Assembly: GCA_009809945.1 (NCBI GenBank)
Contig: WTPW01001265.1
Location: 6,208 to 70,207 of the forward strand
Direction of reading: 5' to 3'
Length of the DNA: 64,000 nucleotides
Source of the DNA: Gigaspora margarita
Taxonomy: Eukaryota > Glomeromycota > Glomeromycetes > Diversisporales > Gigasporaceae
Positions 44,595-55,290 of this stretch are shown here, one piece after another (position 1 is the stretch's first letter; each line of letters begins with the position of its first letter). A model generated the notes under the pieces. It did no database searches, was not told the origin of the DNA, and worked only from the letters and a program-made list of their open reading frames with translations. A program made the position numbers and the translations under genes.

Positions 44595-45585
44595 TGTTAA
44601 CACAATGTGATTTTGCCCAGTGCTCTGAATATCAAAGTGAAGAAATTCAACCAAGTGTGGGTAAACAGCAGGAGCAACTATGACTCTCCTAAGGTAGCCA
44701 AATGCCTCATCATCTAATTAGTGATGTGCATAAGTGGATTAACCAGATTTCTACTGTTCCTAACTACTATCTAGTAAAACTACAGTGAAGGGAATTGGGC
44801 ATGGCAAAATCAGCAGGGAAAGAAGACCCTATTGAGCTTAACTCTAGTTTGACACTGTGAAAGGACATAAGAGTGTAGGATAAGTAGGAGGGGTGGTACA
44901 TTTGTTAAAAGATAATGCAGGTGACTCATTGAGAACAGAAATCTCAAGTAGAACAAGGGTAAAGCTCCCTTGATTTTGATTTTCAGTGTGAATACAAACT
45001 ATGAAAGTGTAGTTATCATTATTTTAGATCCTCGAAATTTGAGGCTAAAGGTGCCAGAAAAGTTAACACAGGGATAACTGGTTTGTGGTAGCAAACGTTC
45101 AGCTTTTTGATCCTTCAATGTCAGCTCTTCCTACAATACTGAAGCAGAATTCAGTAAGCATTGTATTGTTCACCCGTAATAGGGAATGTGATCTGGGTTT
45201 AGACTGTCATAAGACAGTTTACCTACTGAATGACTGTTGCAATAGTAATTCAACTTAGTATGAGAGGAACTTTTGAATCAATTAATTGGTATTTGCGCCT
45301 ATCTGAAAGATTAATGATACAAAGCTACCAATCGCTAGATTATAACTGAATGCCTTTAAGTCAGAATCCATGCTAGAACGTAACAATTATACCCAAATCA
45401 AAAAAATAGAATCTTTGATTTCTATCGTTTGGGTTTTGCTGGGTTAATGAAACTCTGGCGCAGTTTATTCTTGAATTATAATTTCAAATATTTGTGTAGA
45501 TAAATCCTTTGCAGATGACTTAAATTAGAACTAGTTATTGGTTGCGGGACCTCTTTCGCAGTAATACTATGAATACCCAAGCTTC
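44595..45585 (+). rRNA. 28S rRNA, 3' fragment, decayed
   Basis: About the last third of large-subunit rRNA. Landmarks in order: CAATGTGATTTTGCCCAGTG, GACTCTCCTAAGGTAGCCAA (44682), GGCAAAATCAGCAGGGAAAG, the peptidyl-transferase segment ACACAGGGATAACTGG (45066), GAAGCAGAATTCAGTAAGC, the sarcin-ricin loop AGTATGAGAGGAAC (45257-45270; the universal sequence is AGTACGAGAGGAAC) and AAGTCAGAATCCATGCTAGA. Spacing fits eukaryotic 28S. Very many C-to-T and G-to-A changes, often at CpG sites, and changes in invariant positions show it is not a working gene. The 5' two thirds, 18S and 5.8S are absent. The 3' border is approximate. Confidence 0.85.
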
Positions 45586-45814
45586 AGAATATGTTTTATT
45601 ATATTCTATATTTCTTTTCTCTGAGTGAAAGACTAACTTTTTCTTTACATTTCAGTTCCATATTTATTTCTTTGCACTACCTAACTTATATCATTTTCAC
45701 ATTATTTTATTTCTATTACATTCGACTTCACTATTACTAAGTACATTTATTCAAAACTCTGATAGCATCACGTGCATCACGTGAGTATTTTCCTATATCT
45801 TTTCGATCCCTAAC

Positions 45815-46000
45815 ATGACCCTTTACATTATGAACCCAATCGTTCAATTTTTCAACTACATATTTATCCCAAGGAATATGCCAGTTATGGTTGCGCAGAT
45901 TAAGATACCAGCTAAAACCAGTATTTCAGTTTTGGCCAAATTGGGAAAACAGATGAGTATAATTGTAATCATTTGCCTGGTTTGGGAACTCTATAAATAA
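45815..46000 (+). CDS. Small hypothetical ORF, possible membrane protein
   Basis: 61 codons from ATG to TAA. C-terminal SIIVIICLVWELYK contains a short hydrophobic segment; the N-terminal half (PIVQFFNYIFIPRNMPVM) is amphipathic. I do not recognise it. The surrounding 45740-46010 is less AT-rich and holds CACGTGCATCACGTGAG, a palindromic pair that could be an E-box-like promoter site or part of a splice donor. It lies inside the 8 kb hAT element, just after the rRNA fragment, so it may be passenger DNA. A chance frame cannot be excluded. Confidence 0.3.
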   Translation: MTLYIMNPIVQFFNYIFIPRNMPVMVAQIKIPAKTSISVLAKLGKQMSIIVIICLVWELYK

Positions 46001-46104
46001 CGCACGTATGTACTAACGAGTAATCTAATTGACAAATAGAATGCATGCGCATTAAAAATAAAAAGAAAAAAAATTAAAATAGTAAGAGATTAATAAATAA
46101 AAAT

Positions 46105-46240
46105 TAATATAAATAAATAAACAGAACTCGAGATTTGAGTTTTGTAATAGTTAAAAATAAATTGCTTAATTATTTTTAATTTTATTTTTATTAATTTTAT
46201 TATTATTATTACAAAACTCAAATCTCGAGTTCTGTTTATT
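46105..46240. repeat. Palindromic foldback
   Basis: ATAAACAGAACTCGAGATTT and its continuation GAGTTTTGTAAT pair perfectly with ATTACAAAACTC and AAATCTCGAGTTCTGTTTAT, a stem of about 38 bp around a ~55 base AT-rich loop. Confidence 0.8.
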
Positions 46241-46462
46241 TATTCTATAATTATTCATATCAGGTTATATTATAATTAGTAATTTTGGTAAAAAATAAAA
46301 CTGGTTCTAATGCTTTAATTTAGATAGTCTTATAGCATCTTATTCAAATAATTGTTATTCTTCGAATAAGATTTGTTTATTCATATTATTCGTTGAATAA
46401 TTTGGCAAAGTTTAAAATGCTATTCGAATATTCGCTGAATATGAATATTATACGAATAAGAG

Positions 46463-46552
46463 CGATTGCTAAAGCTGGCCAATTTATCATGAATTTGAGT
46501 GGCAAACTCAGATTTATGATAAATTGGCTAGCTTTAGCAATTGTGATCGCCA
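46463..46552. mobile_element. Hairpin MITE, second copy of the 9179 family
   Basis: GCTAAAGCTGGCCAATTTAT and ATAAATTGGCTAGCTTTAGC pair; the same arms build the hairpin at 9179-9297. AATTGTGATC follows at the right as in the first copy. Confidence 0.75.
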
Positions 46553-46751
46553 TTTAATCATTAACTTCATGTATATCAATTTTTTTTGACTAACTAATAT
46601 AAAGTTATTTGTATTAATAGTATGATTATATTATAATTTGATTAGCTGAAAAAATTTATGTATAAAGTTACATAAAACTGATTAAATAGATCAATTTTTG
46701 TGCAATAGAATTGTATTTTTTTTTAACATTTAATAGTGCTTTTTTTTATTA

Positions 46752-47083
46752 TAGTCAAACCTCCATAAATGCAATGTGTACAGACAAGCCTGCAACGTGC
46801 ATTTAGAGAGATATTTCATTTAGAGAAAGCCAATTAAATTGCAGCTTTAAAGATTTGATCATCAAGTTTGTATAATTTCTACTAAAAACTGTATAATCTA
46901 CTTTAAATGCTAAAATTTAATTGGCTACATGCATTTAGGGAGGTAGTATAATATAGAAAATTATTTGGGAGAGCATACATTTACAAAATATAAAATGTGC
47001 ATTTAGCACTAATAATTTCTTACAGACAAGACAAAAACGTGCATTTAGAGAGATATTGCATTGCATTTATGAGGATCTAACTG
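46752..47083. mobile_element. pogo-like MITE, TA target duplication
   Basis: Left TAGTCAAACCTCCATAAATG and right CATTTATGAGGATCTAACTG are inverted with few mismatches, and TA flanks both ends. Subterminal GTGCATTTAGAGAGATATT occurs on each side. Confidence 0.7.
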
Positions 47084-47305
47084 TATTAGTAAATCGACAA
47101 GTAATATTTATGGCAAGCAATACTAATTCAATGTATAGTTTATTAGATTTATTTCACTATACAAATTTAATAATCTGCTATATATAAGCTATTTATAATT
47201 CTAAAAATAATCTATACTACCACAAAGCCATGAAATAGATAACTATACAATTTAAAGGTTGTTACAATTATTCATAACTATAATAATTGTCACACACTTT
47301 GTTAC

Positions 47306-49253
47306 CTAGCTTTTTAGAAACATAACAGCATGTACCGAATCTGGCCTAAGATTGCTTCTAACTTTTGTAATAGTGTGGGCTGTGATCGAAAAAGCCTGCT
47401 TACTTGGAACACTAGTTCCTTGTAAAGATAAGTAATTTCTTGCTATTTTACTAAGTGTTGGAAATTCTTTTCAAATTTATACTCCATGCAAGTAGGTTTC
47501 CTTCTGGAGCAAGTGGGAGAGCTAAGTATCGTTCTAATTCATTTTCTACTGATATACCACTTTCTTGTAGTAAGAGTAATTCAAAAAATAATCGCTGATT
47601 CTTTATTTTTTTTGTCTTCTTTTTCTGTATCCATAACCATATTTGAAGAAGTTTCTCTATAGCTTAACATAAGCTCATGTAATGTATTTATAGCGGCTGT
47701 TCATGTTTTATGTATTACAAAGGTCATTAGTTTTGAATGTGGGTCAAGTAAAGTAGGTAACATAGTTGAGTGTTCAATAATCTCCCAATATTCTCCTAAC
47801 TTATGCATAATAGATTGTGCCATATAACATTCATTATCTCTGTGATTTGAAAGGTATTGATCAAGATGATGTTGAAGTTCAATGAATACAAGTCGAACAT
47901 CACTAATAGTTGGATAAGAGCTAGTAGACAACAATAACGTTGCCTGGTAGATTGGTTCAAGAAGGTTTAGTATTGTGTTTACTTGTTCTCACTCATTTTC
48001 ATCAAGTCATAAGATTTCAAGTTGTCTTTTATTTTTTGCAACCAAATAGTCTAACATTTCTTTCATTTTACTAAATTTTTGTAATATAAGAAATGTACTG
48101 TTCCAGTGGGTATCGATATCAAGTTCTGGTTTCAGATATTGTACTTCTTGTATAACACAAATATTTTGTAATATATCACATAATAATTGAGAATGGCATA
48201 TTTTTTTTACAAAGTCTCTAACTTTCTCAATAATCGATATTTTGAGTTGCATACTGTGTTTTACTGCTATGTTCAAAATATGAGCTGCACACCTATGGTA
48301 CATAAATTCTCTATTTTCTACCAAAAAAAGAGCTGTTTGTAGTTTACGCCCTGCAACGATCATACTGGCATCATTGTCAGTAGTAAGTCCAAAGATCTTT
48401 TGTGTAATTTTAAACTCATTAAGCAAAGTTAAAAGAAGATCTTTAGTATGTGTTCTGTAATGATAGTCTGGATAATGAATTAAGTCTATAAGAAAATTGC
48501 ATGCCTCCCAATTATTATCGATGTAGTGTAAAGTTACTCCAAGATATGCTTGATTAGATATAAAGGTCCATACATCACATATCATCGAGCTCTTAGAGTT
48601 AACGTTTTGAAGTAATTCTATAATTTTTTTGCATGCAGCTTCAAATCAGTTTAAAATTTCATTACGTAATACTTGTTAGCAAAGAATGCTATAGCGTGGA
48701 TCAAGAACGCCAATTATTTTCTTAAAGTATTTATTATCTACAATAGAAAAGGGTAACTGGCAGCATGTAATTAAATTGACAATCTTTTTAGTTATTTCAT
48801 CTGTTTGCTTTGATTCTTTTGATATATATGGTTTTGTGCTGAATCATAGAAGAGTTTGATACTTCAAAGAAATATTTTTATGATGCTTGTTATTAAGATG
48901 TATCGCTAATGTCCCAGTTGTATTTCCTGGTTTCCATTCTGCTTGCAAATGCTGCAGATTATTGCAGTTACTTCATCATTATCATTTTTTTCTTCAGTAA
49001 AAAACTCCTATACATTAGAAATACGTTGTCCAGTTCATCTCAAAATATTACAATCAGCATTATTATTCGAACTGATAGTAGAATCTGCATCTTCACCATC
49101 TGCAAGATGTTCGTTTTCACTATCACCCAAAAAATCATCACTATAATTGATATCTATATTATCAGCAATAAAGCTGGTATCCTCTTCGATAGGCTCAGTA
49201 GCAAGGTTTGTATTTTCGCTATTTTCTGTAATATTCAAAGTATTGTCAGACAT
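47306..49253 (-). pseudogene. hAT transposase, broken
   Basis: Read leftwards from 49253: an acidic N-terminus (MSDNTLNITENSENTNL); a BED zinc finger (SNV-EFF with its Trp replaced by a stop, CSICKQ, TGTLAIHLNNKHH); the region LPFSIVDNKYFKKIIGVLDP; the RNase-H-like core ICDVWTFISNQAYLGVTLHY, GLTTDNDASM, RCAAHILNIAV, HWNSTFLILQ (48585-48007 is open); an insertion-domain part (47934-47701); and the hAT dimerisation domain ELERYLALPLAPEGNLLAW, TLSKIARNYLSLQGTSVPSK, AFSITAHTITKVRSNLRPDS, with stop at 47308-47306. About five in-frame stops, several explicable as C-to-T changes, and a frame change or two. The order and length (~620 residues) are those of a complete hAT transposase, so the element was once autonomous. 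Confidence 0.85.
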
Positions 49254-49319
49254 AGTGGTTAAACTTTTGAATTACTAGTGTACTAATTGTTCGTGATATT
49301 TAAAAGAAATGTAAAAATT

Positions 49320-49480
49320 TTTTTTATTTATGGGTCAAGTCAAAATTCTATATTTGTTAATTTTACAACTGTCAAAAAGGTGTGTGAATTGAGAAAGGTA
49401 AAAAAAATTTTTTTTTTAACTATGAGTCAAGTCAAAATTCCATATTTATTAATTTGACAACTGTCAAAAGGTGCTTCACA
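49320..49480. repeat. ~100 bp tandem duplication
   Basis: TCAAGTCAAAATTCTATATT...ACAACTGTCAAAAAGGTG occurs twice in a row with few differences, upstream of the transposase start; it may be part of its promoter or subterminal binding region. Confidence 0.6.
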
Positions 49481-50438
49481 ATAGTCTTGTATATAGTGAA
49501 TTAAAAGTAATAATATCACATGTTTTTTTATTTGTGGGAAAGAAAACTTAAAACAAGAAAAAGGTCATGTTATGAGTTTATAAATTATAATAGAAGATAT
49601 TATACTTAAAAAAAAAAGTATTCATAATTAAAAAAAAAGAATTGGGTTTATTTATTTATAAAATAAAGTAAGAATCAACTTTTTTTTTTACATATACGTA
49701 TATAAAAATTAAACCTTTACTTTATTCATATTAAATTCATGATAATTTTAAAAAAAAAAGATCATAAAAAAAAAGAAAAAAAGGAGCATAAAAATATATA
49801 TATACAGTAAATAGAGCACATAAAAATTTTTATGTCTCTATTTATACAATAACATTAATGTTAATAAAATATTACAGTAACCTGTATTAAGTTTACATGA
49901 ACTGTGTTTTTTTCAATCTCATTGCTTTACCTGATTAGGGTTTTGCAAGTGCCAGTGCCTGACACTTGCAGAACCTTACATTTAACCCATTAAACCATTG
50001 TTCTTAATATTAGAATGTACATATATATGAATGTTAAATTAAAATTTATCATGATTCAAAATTCCATTTACATAATTAAATGCCTCATGTCATTCTTTTC
50101 AATTTTGATAACCACTAAATTCCTTATTTTTTTATAGAATTTTTATACAAGAGAAAGAATATCATGATTATTATATACTTAATTTTGTTTTTTATAAGTG
50201 ACAGTTTTTTTTAATTATTTATATAATATTTACTCTGGTGTATAAACCACTTTACAGTTGATATAATAGTGGCTCTAGAGTATAAACTATTTTACATTAA
50301 TAGTATTACTCTAGAGTGATTTACTTCATTTAGGTATATCTTAATAAGCCGGAGTGGAGTGATGCCTAAATCATGCTAGTATGAAGTGGCTTGTACTCCT
50401 AAGTTACTTTGGAGTATTATACACTATTAACATCCCTA
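49481..50438. other. Gene-free subterminal part of the 8 kb hAT
   Basis: AT-rich, no gene. Contains the minimal foldback at 49936-49977 (TAGGGTTTTGCAAGTGCCAG, then CACTTGCAGAACCTTA), a deletion form of the element at 233-336. Near 50230-50390 repeated ACTCTAGAGT / GGAGT motifs are the subterminal repeats. Confidence 0.55.
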
Positions 50439-50861
50439 TCACTGGAACATGATCGACCAATTAGATCGTGTAATATTATAATCAAAACAAAACAAAGTGT
50501 CAAAACTTACTATTGTTAGGATCAGGGTTAGAGCATCAGAGTTAGGATTGAGATAAAGCTTAATATATAGTAAAATTTGCAAGAAATTTTTTTTTCGCAT
50601 AAAAAAAAGTAGGTTCATAGACAAAATTTTAAGTTAGAAGCAATTTTTCAAAAAAATCAAAGTTTTTGCATTTTTTACATTACATATGATCCTTTGATCT
50701 AATTGGTCAATCACACTCCAGTGACTGTCACTACTAGTGACAAATAGATTCACTCTAGCAATTAATGCAAAATGAAAACATTAACTTTAAATTTTGAATT
50801 TTACTAAATCTTACTAGCAGTAATTGTTACCACTCTATTATAAACTTTTAAAAAACTAAGA

Positions 50862-50908
50862 TTAGGGATTAGGGTTAGGGTTAGGGTTAGGGTTAGAATT
50901 AGGGTTAG
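50862..50908 (+). repeat. Interstitial telomere-like (TTAGGG)n
   Basis: Roughly seven hexamers TTAGGG, the first and next-to-last imperfect. Fungal telomeres are usually TTAGGG. Its place within a dispersed repeat whose other copies carry decayed forms suggests it is part of the element, not a telomere fusion. Confidence 0.8.
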
Positions 50909-51078
50909 AAAGGCATATTATTTGTAAAATTTTGAGCTAAAAACTTTTACTTAGTGCCCAAAATTAAGTTATTATAGTAAAATGTTTTGTTGTTAAAGAT
51001 TTTTAGATTTTTTCTTAGTTTTATTATTTTTTTGTTTTTGTTTTGGTTACACAAGTTTCTACAATCTAATTGGTTGAA

Positions 51079-53421
51079 CATATGAGCAGTGTTTAAAATT
51101 TAATGTTCTTATGGTTCTTGATGAACATTTGAGTTTTTTTAAGAACATTAATATTTAAAAAAAGGTTCTCTTATTTGAGAACATTTTATCCTCTTGAAAT
51201 GTTCTCAAAAAGAACATTTATAAAATATTTATATTCTAGATTTACTAATGAGAACAATAAATTATATATAATGTTTAACAATTTAATAATGTAATTTGAT
51301 CGTGACAAATTCTGTACATATATATATACTATATATTAAAGTTTTACAATATGGGTAACAAATAAATATTTAAAAAAATAAGCCTTAAATATTTTAAAAT
51401 AAAATATTTATTAGCCATGCAGTGTTTTTTATATTGAGAGTATCATTATCATATAGACTTATATATACTGTCTTCCTCCTCTACAATCACCTCCTTTATA
51501 GCCACAACCTCTATATAATCACACAAATTTTAACAACCATTTTTTTTATATATAAAATACCTTTATATAATCACAAATAGCTTATAATCACTATCACATT
51601 CTTTAGAAGATTTTTGAGATTTTTTAATTAGTAAAATACTCTTATATAATCACAATATCATATATAAAAGTCTAAATTTTACTACTATAGATTCCCGAAA
51701 GTAAGCTATATTTTGTTATGCAAAAAATTAGAAGTTTGCTTATTTTGGATTAATTTAGTTATTAGTGATCGCAAGTAGTTGCTACATAGTGATGTCCAAA
51801 TTCTACTAAATAAATCGATTAAAATCGCTTAAGTAAACTTGTTCAGATGATCTTAATGCATATATTCTGAAATTTTTATCCAAATTGGAATACTTTTTAT
51901 TATTTGACTTTTAATTTTTACGTTCGTCGAATATATTTTTTTAAAAAATTTTATTTTTATCGTCGAACGTAAAAGTCAAAAGTCAAATAATAAAATGTTC
52001 TTTAATTTTGCTAAGAATTTTACTGTATGTGTATTTTGATCTTCTTAATAAGTTTACTTAAGCGATTACCATCGATTTACATAGTAAAATTTGGACTTTA
52101 CTATGTAGTGACTATTATCGATCGTGGGAGTAGCTTATTTTCGAGTAAATAAGTTTGTGGGTTTTTTGGTCAAAAAAAGAGGTAGCTTATTTTCGGGAAT
52201 CTATGGTAAGTAAATCGATTAACATATTAAGAAAGCTGTTTGACATGCAAATTATACATATTCTGGAATTTTGACAAACTTGACAAACTATTATTAATTT
52301 GTTTTTTTATTATATGTTGGACAAAATAAATAATTTATTTTTTTCGTCCAACATAAAGTAAAGAAATTAATTAATAAAAGTTTGTCCAAATTATATGAAA
52401 CTTTTAGGATATGTGTAATTTGTTATTCCAAACAACTTTACTTAATGCATAAAAGTTGATTCGCTTAGTACAATTTGGACTTTTATATGTAGCAACTATT
52501 TGTGATTATAATATTTACTTCTATATAATCACATAATATAAACCACAGTATTAAATGTGATTATATAGGGTAATTACTATATAATCACACCTCTTTATAA
52601 TCATAATTTTTGCTGCAACCAACCGCGTGATTATAGAGGAGGAAGACAGTAAATGATTTAGTCAAATAATATGCTAATACTAAGCAAATAAAAAAGATAC
52701 AAAGTATTTGTTAGTACAAAGTTTAAATAGTTAAATAACAAAGTAAATAGTAGCATTAGTAAAATATTATAGAAAGGCTTGCTTTACTATAAGCAAATAT
52801 AAAAAGCACTTGAAGTTTTAACAAGATTATTTGAAATTAAATTATATAATACATTGTATTATGTTGAAAAAATACAAAGAATCATATACAAATTTAAAAA
52901 AAATTATTAATAGATAAAAATGGGCTTAGTGTATGAATTGTAAGTATAGATTTATTTTCAAATAAGTTATTATTCTATTAACAAGAAATTCTTTATTAAA
53001 AATTATTTTATTTACTATATTAAACTATTAGAGCATAAGTTATTTATTTATAATCTACTTATTTTATTATTAAAAGTTAGAAATAACTTTAATTCACTAT
53101 ATATTAAACTACACGTGAGTAAGTGCAGTATAAGAAAAGTTTAATTTTCAATTAGCATACCAAGAATGGTGCAAACATGATCATAGAATTAATTATTATA
53201 TTATTGATTTTATTAATTTGAATTAATTTTGTTGTAAATTAATAAATAATATATATCAATATTGTTTGAAGCTAATATAAACTTGAACATTCTTTAGAAA
53301 TTAATGTTCAATATATTTAATATATAATGAACACTAAAACGTTTTTGAGAATGATAAAAATTTAAATTATGCTCTTTTGAGAACATAGCTTTCAATTTGA
53401 ATTTTAAACACTGCATATGAG
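51079..53421. mobile_element. hAT-type element, 8 bp target duplication
   Basis: Body 51087-53413. Ends CAGTGTTTAAAATTTAA and TTGAATTTTAAACACTG are inverted; CATATGAG is present exactly on both sides. CAGTGTT ends with 8 bp duplications are characteristic of hAT. Subterminal AATGTTCTTATGGTTCTTG / AAGAACATT motifs are frequent. No transposase frame is visible; much of the inside is a nested pogo-like element (51468-52649). A short relative is at 55299. Confidence 0.85.
51468..52649. mobile_element. pogo-like element with CTGTCTTCCTCCTCTA ends
   Basis: Left CTGTCTTCCTCCTCTACAAT and right ATTATAGAGGAGGAAGACAG are inverted, flanked by TA on both sides. TATATAATCACAA motifs recur near both ends. 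Inside is a further element, 51685-52207, with CTATAGATTCCCGAAA-TAAGCTA ends, and in that the foldback 51780-52112 (TTGCTACATAGTGATGTCC type) plus another foldback at 52210-52500. So four levels of insertion are stacked here. No transposase. Confidence 0.75.
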
Positions 53422-53455
53422 TGGTGATAATCACTGCTAGTAAGATTTAGTAAAA

Positions 53456-54114
53456 CTCATAAATTTCCAAACCCTTAATAATTGTGGCCCAGTGGCTAAA
53501 TTGGCAAGTGAAGTTCTTGAAGCTTTTTCAAGACTAGTTATATTACCAAAATTGACTTTTGAAAAAGGCCTATTTCATCTTCATTAGAGAAAATTAAAAA
53601 TTTTTGCAAGATAAAGCAAATAAAATTTATATGGATATGTTCTTTATAATTTTGTTTATTTAAAAAAAGTATTAAATAATTTTGTCTTCCAAGTAAAATA
53701 GGTTAAAAACAATTTCAGCTTCAAATTTTAATTTCAGGTTTTAGAACCAAAAATAATTTCATTCTTATGTATATCAATACCACAACAATATATATAATTT
53801 GCATTGGAATTATTGTGGCTTCTACTAAAAGTTATAGTTACAAAATTTCTCTATATTTCAGTTGGTTTTACTAAAAGATATCGATTTTGTTACAAAATAG
53901 TTAGGCTATGCAAAGTTGATTTTTATTTTGTATTACTTACTGTCTATTTTCTAATTTTTTAAATTTTTTGTTTCAATTATTTGATTTTTAAGATTTATTT
54001 TTTTTAGGTATTTTTATCTTTTGGTAACCTTAATTTCCTATAATTGTCCAATAGGGCTAATAAAAAGTTTGGTATTTGATATTGCTAACTATTACTTATT
54101 ATGATTCATAAATG
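53456..54114. other. Spacer with a decayed AGGCCATACAAAG MITE
   Basis: No gene. GTTAGGCTATGCAAAGTTGA at 53901 and the inner order of motifs up to about 54080 (GGTAACCTTAATTTCC, CCAATAGGGCTAATAAAAAG) match the MITE at 22881 in inverted orientation. Confidence 0.4.
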
Positions 54115-54785
54115 TAATCTATACTACAATTTTACTGTCACTCATCAACCTGTTGATCATTTTCTTATGTGTTATTTTTCTTTCAATTCGTCACTCTGTG
54201 GATCATTTCTTTATTCGACAACAATTCTGATAATTTTGTTATTTGCCAACTCGCAACTTTAGCACTACCACATTCTTTTTGCATTTAACTACACATAATC
54301 TTCATTTCTAGCATTAATTATCTTCACAGATTTTATTTATTTTTATTTTTTTATTTTTTTTATTTACAATTTCACCATCAACTCATCAACCTGTTGATCA
54401 TTTTTTTATGTGTCATTTTTTTTTTAATTCATTACTCTGTGGATTATTTCTTTATTCGCAACTATTCTGATAATTTTGTCATTTATCAATCTGCAAATTT
54501 AGCACTATCTCATTCTTTTTGCATTTAACTATGCATAATCTTCATTTCTAGCATTGATTATCTACAACACAGATTTTATTTTTTTATTTTTATTTTTTTT
54601 TTAAAATACAATTTCACTGTTGACTCATCAATCCATTGATCATTTCTTTATACATTATTTTCTTTCAATTCATTACTCTATAGATTATTTCTTTATTCAA
54701 CAACCATCCCATTCTGATAATTTTGTTATTCGCCAACCTGTAAATTTAGCACTACTGCATTCTTTTTGCATTTAACTATTATGTT
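54115..54785. repeat. ~241 bp tandem repeat, nearly three copies
   Basis: CATCAACCTGTTGATCATTT recurs at about 54143, 54384 and 54626, each followed by TTACTCTGTGGATCATTTCT, CAACTTTAGCACTAC, CTTTTTGCATTTAACTA and TCTTCATTTCTAGCATT, and by a TTTATTTTT stretch of varying length. The last copy runs into the intron-shaped array. Confidence 0.85.
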
Positions 54786-55290
54786 TACCAGAATTTTGAC
54801 ATTGTGATAGAAATCGTGGTATTTCTCTACAAATTATCTCAACTATACTATGTTACTAAGATAGTAAGTATGTTCTGTAACAGAATTTTTTATAGTACTC
54901 ATAATAGAATTTAACAGAAACTAATAAAACCTTAGCTGTACTACCAAAATAGTGAGTAAGTTATGTAACAGTTTTTACAGTACTGTACATCATATGATAG
55001 AAATCATGATAGTTCCAATACAAACTATATGTCATCAGAATAGTAAGTTCTGTAGCAGACTTTTTTATAGCAACTCATGATAAAAATTACAATAATTCCA
55101 ATATGAAACATCTAAATGTTAACCACATACTTTGCAAATCATCAGAATAGTGATTAAGTTCTGTAACAATTTTTTATAGCAAAAATTATAATAATTCCAA
55201 TACAAACCAAACTCAACCTCATACTAAGTGTCACTAGAGCCTTTCACAGAATTTTTTACATTAACTCATAATAAAATAACTTAACCATAT

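Larger units (their letters stand above)
42462..50446 (-). mobile_element. ~8 kb hAT element with passenger DNA
   Basis: Body 42470-50438. The ends TAGGGATGTTAAT and ATTAACATCCCTA are inverted; flanks are TTACTGGA and TCACTGGA, an 8 bp duplication with one C/T difference. Subterminal ACTCTAGAGTAAT / GGAGT motifs occur on both sides. Removing the element restores the inverted end of the older repeat it hit, independent support for the borders. It contains a broken hAT transposase (minus strand), a 28S rRNA fragment, a few intron-shaped family 3 units, MITEs and ~5 kb without transposase sequence. Passenger DNA may have been captured or inserted later. Confidence 0.65.
42441..50755. mobile_element. 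TTAGGG-type dispersed repeat, copy 2, split by the 8 kb hAT
   Basis: Left piece 42441-42469 (GTTACTGGCGGTGACTGTTA) joined to the right piece starting 50439 (ACATGATCGACCAATTAGAT) reproduces, base for base apart from a few changes, the complement of the right end at about 50705-50755. This shows a single older element with inverted ends, cut by the insertion at 42470-50438. Its body at 50505-50720 carries TTAGGATCAGGGTTAG. Confidence 0.6.
50801..53455. mobile_element. TTAGGG-type dispersed repeat, copy 3, split by a hAT-type element
   Basis: Inverted ends ACTAAATCTTACTAGCAGTA and TCACTGCTAGTAAGATTTAG with matching TTGTTACCACTC / GAGTGGTGATAA next to them. At 50862-50908 about seven TTAGGG or TTAGGGAT/AATTAGGG motifs stand in tandem. 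The insertion at 51087-53413 divides it. Confidence 0.65.

Noticed and set aside
44447-44683. 78-codon frame MNFILGVIIILDMG...
   Set aside because: Its second half is 28S rRNA sequence and its first half is a small tandem duplication.
49035-49253. Acidic 72-codon frame as an independent small gene
   Set aside because: It is in frame with the BED finger that follows and is the N-terminus of the hAT transposase.
48909-49262. 117-codon plus-strand frame
   Set aside because: Antisense to the transposase; repetitive Ile/Ser composition from the complement of Asn/Asp codons.
50862-50908. TTAGGG tract as a true telomere or chromosome end
   Set aside because: Sequence continues on both sides and related tracts occur at the same place in other copies of the repeat.
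53484-53540. tRNA-like A box (TGGCCCAGTGG) with a possible B box ~35 bases on
   Set aside because: The B box is too poor (TTTTCAAGACT) and no cloverleaf can be drawn; at best a relic.
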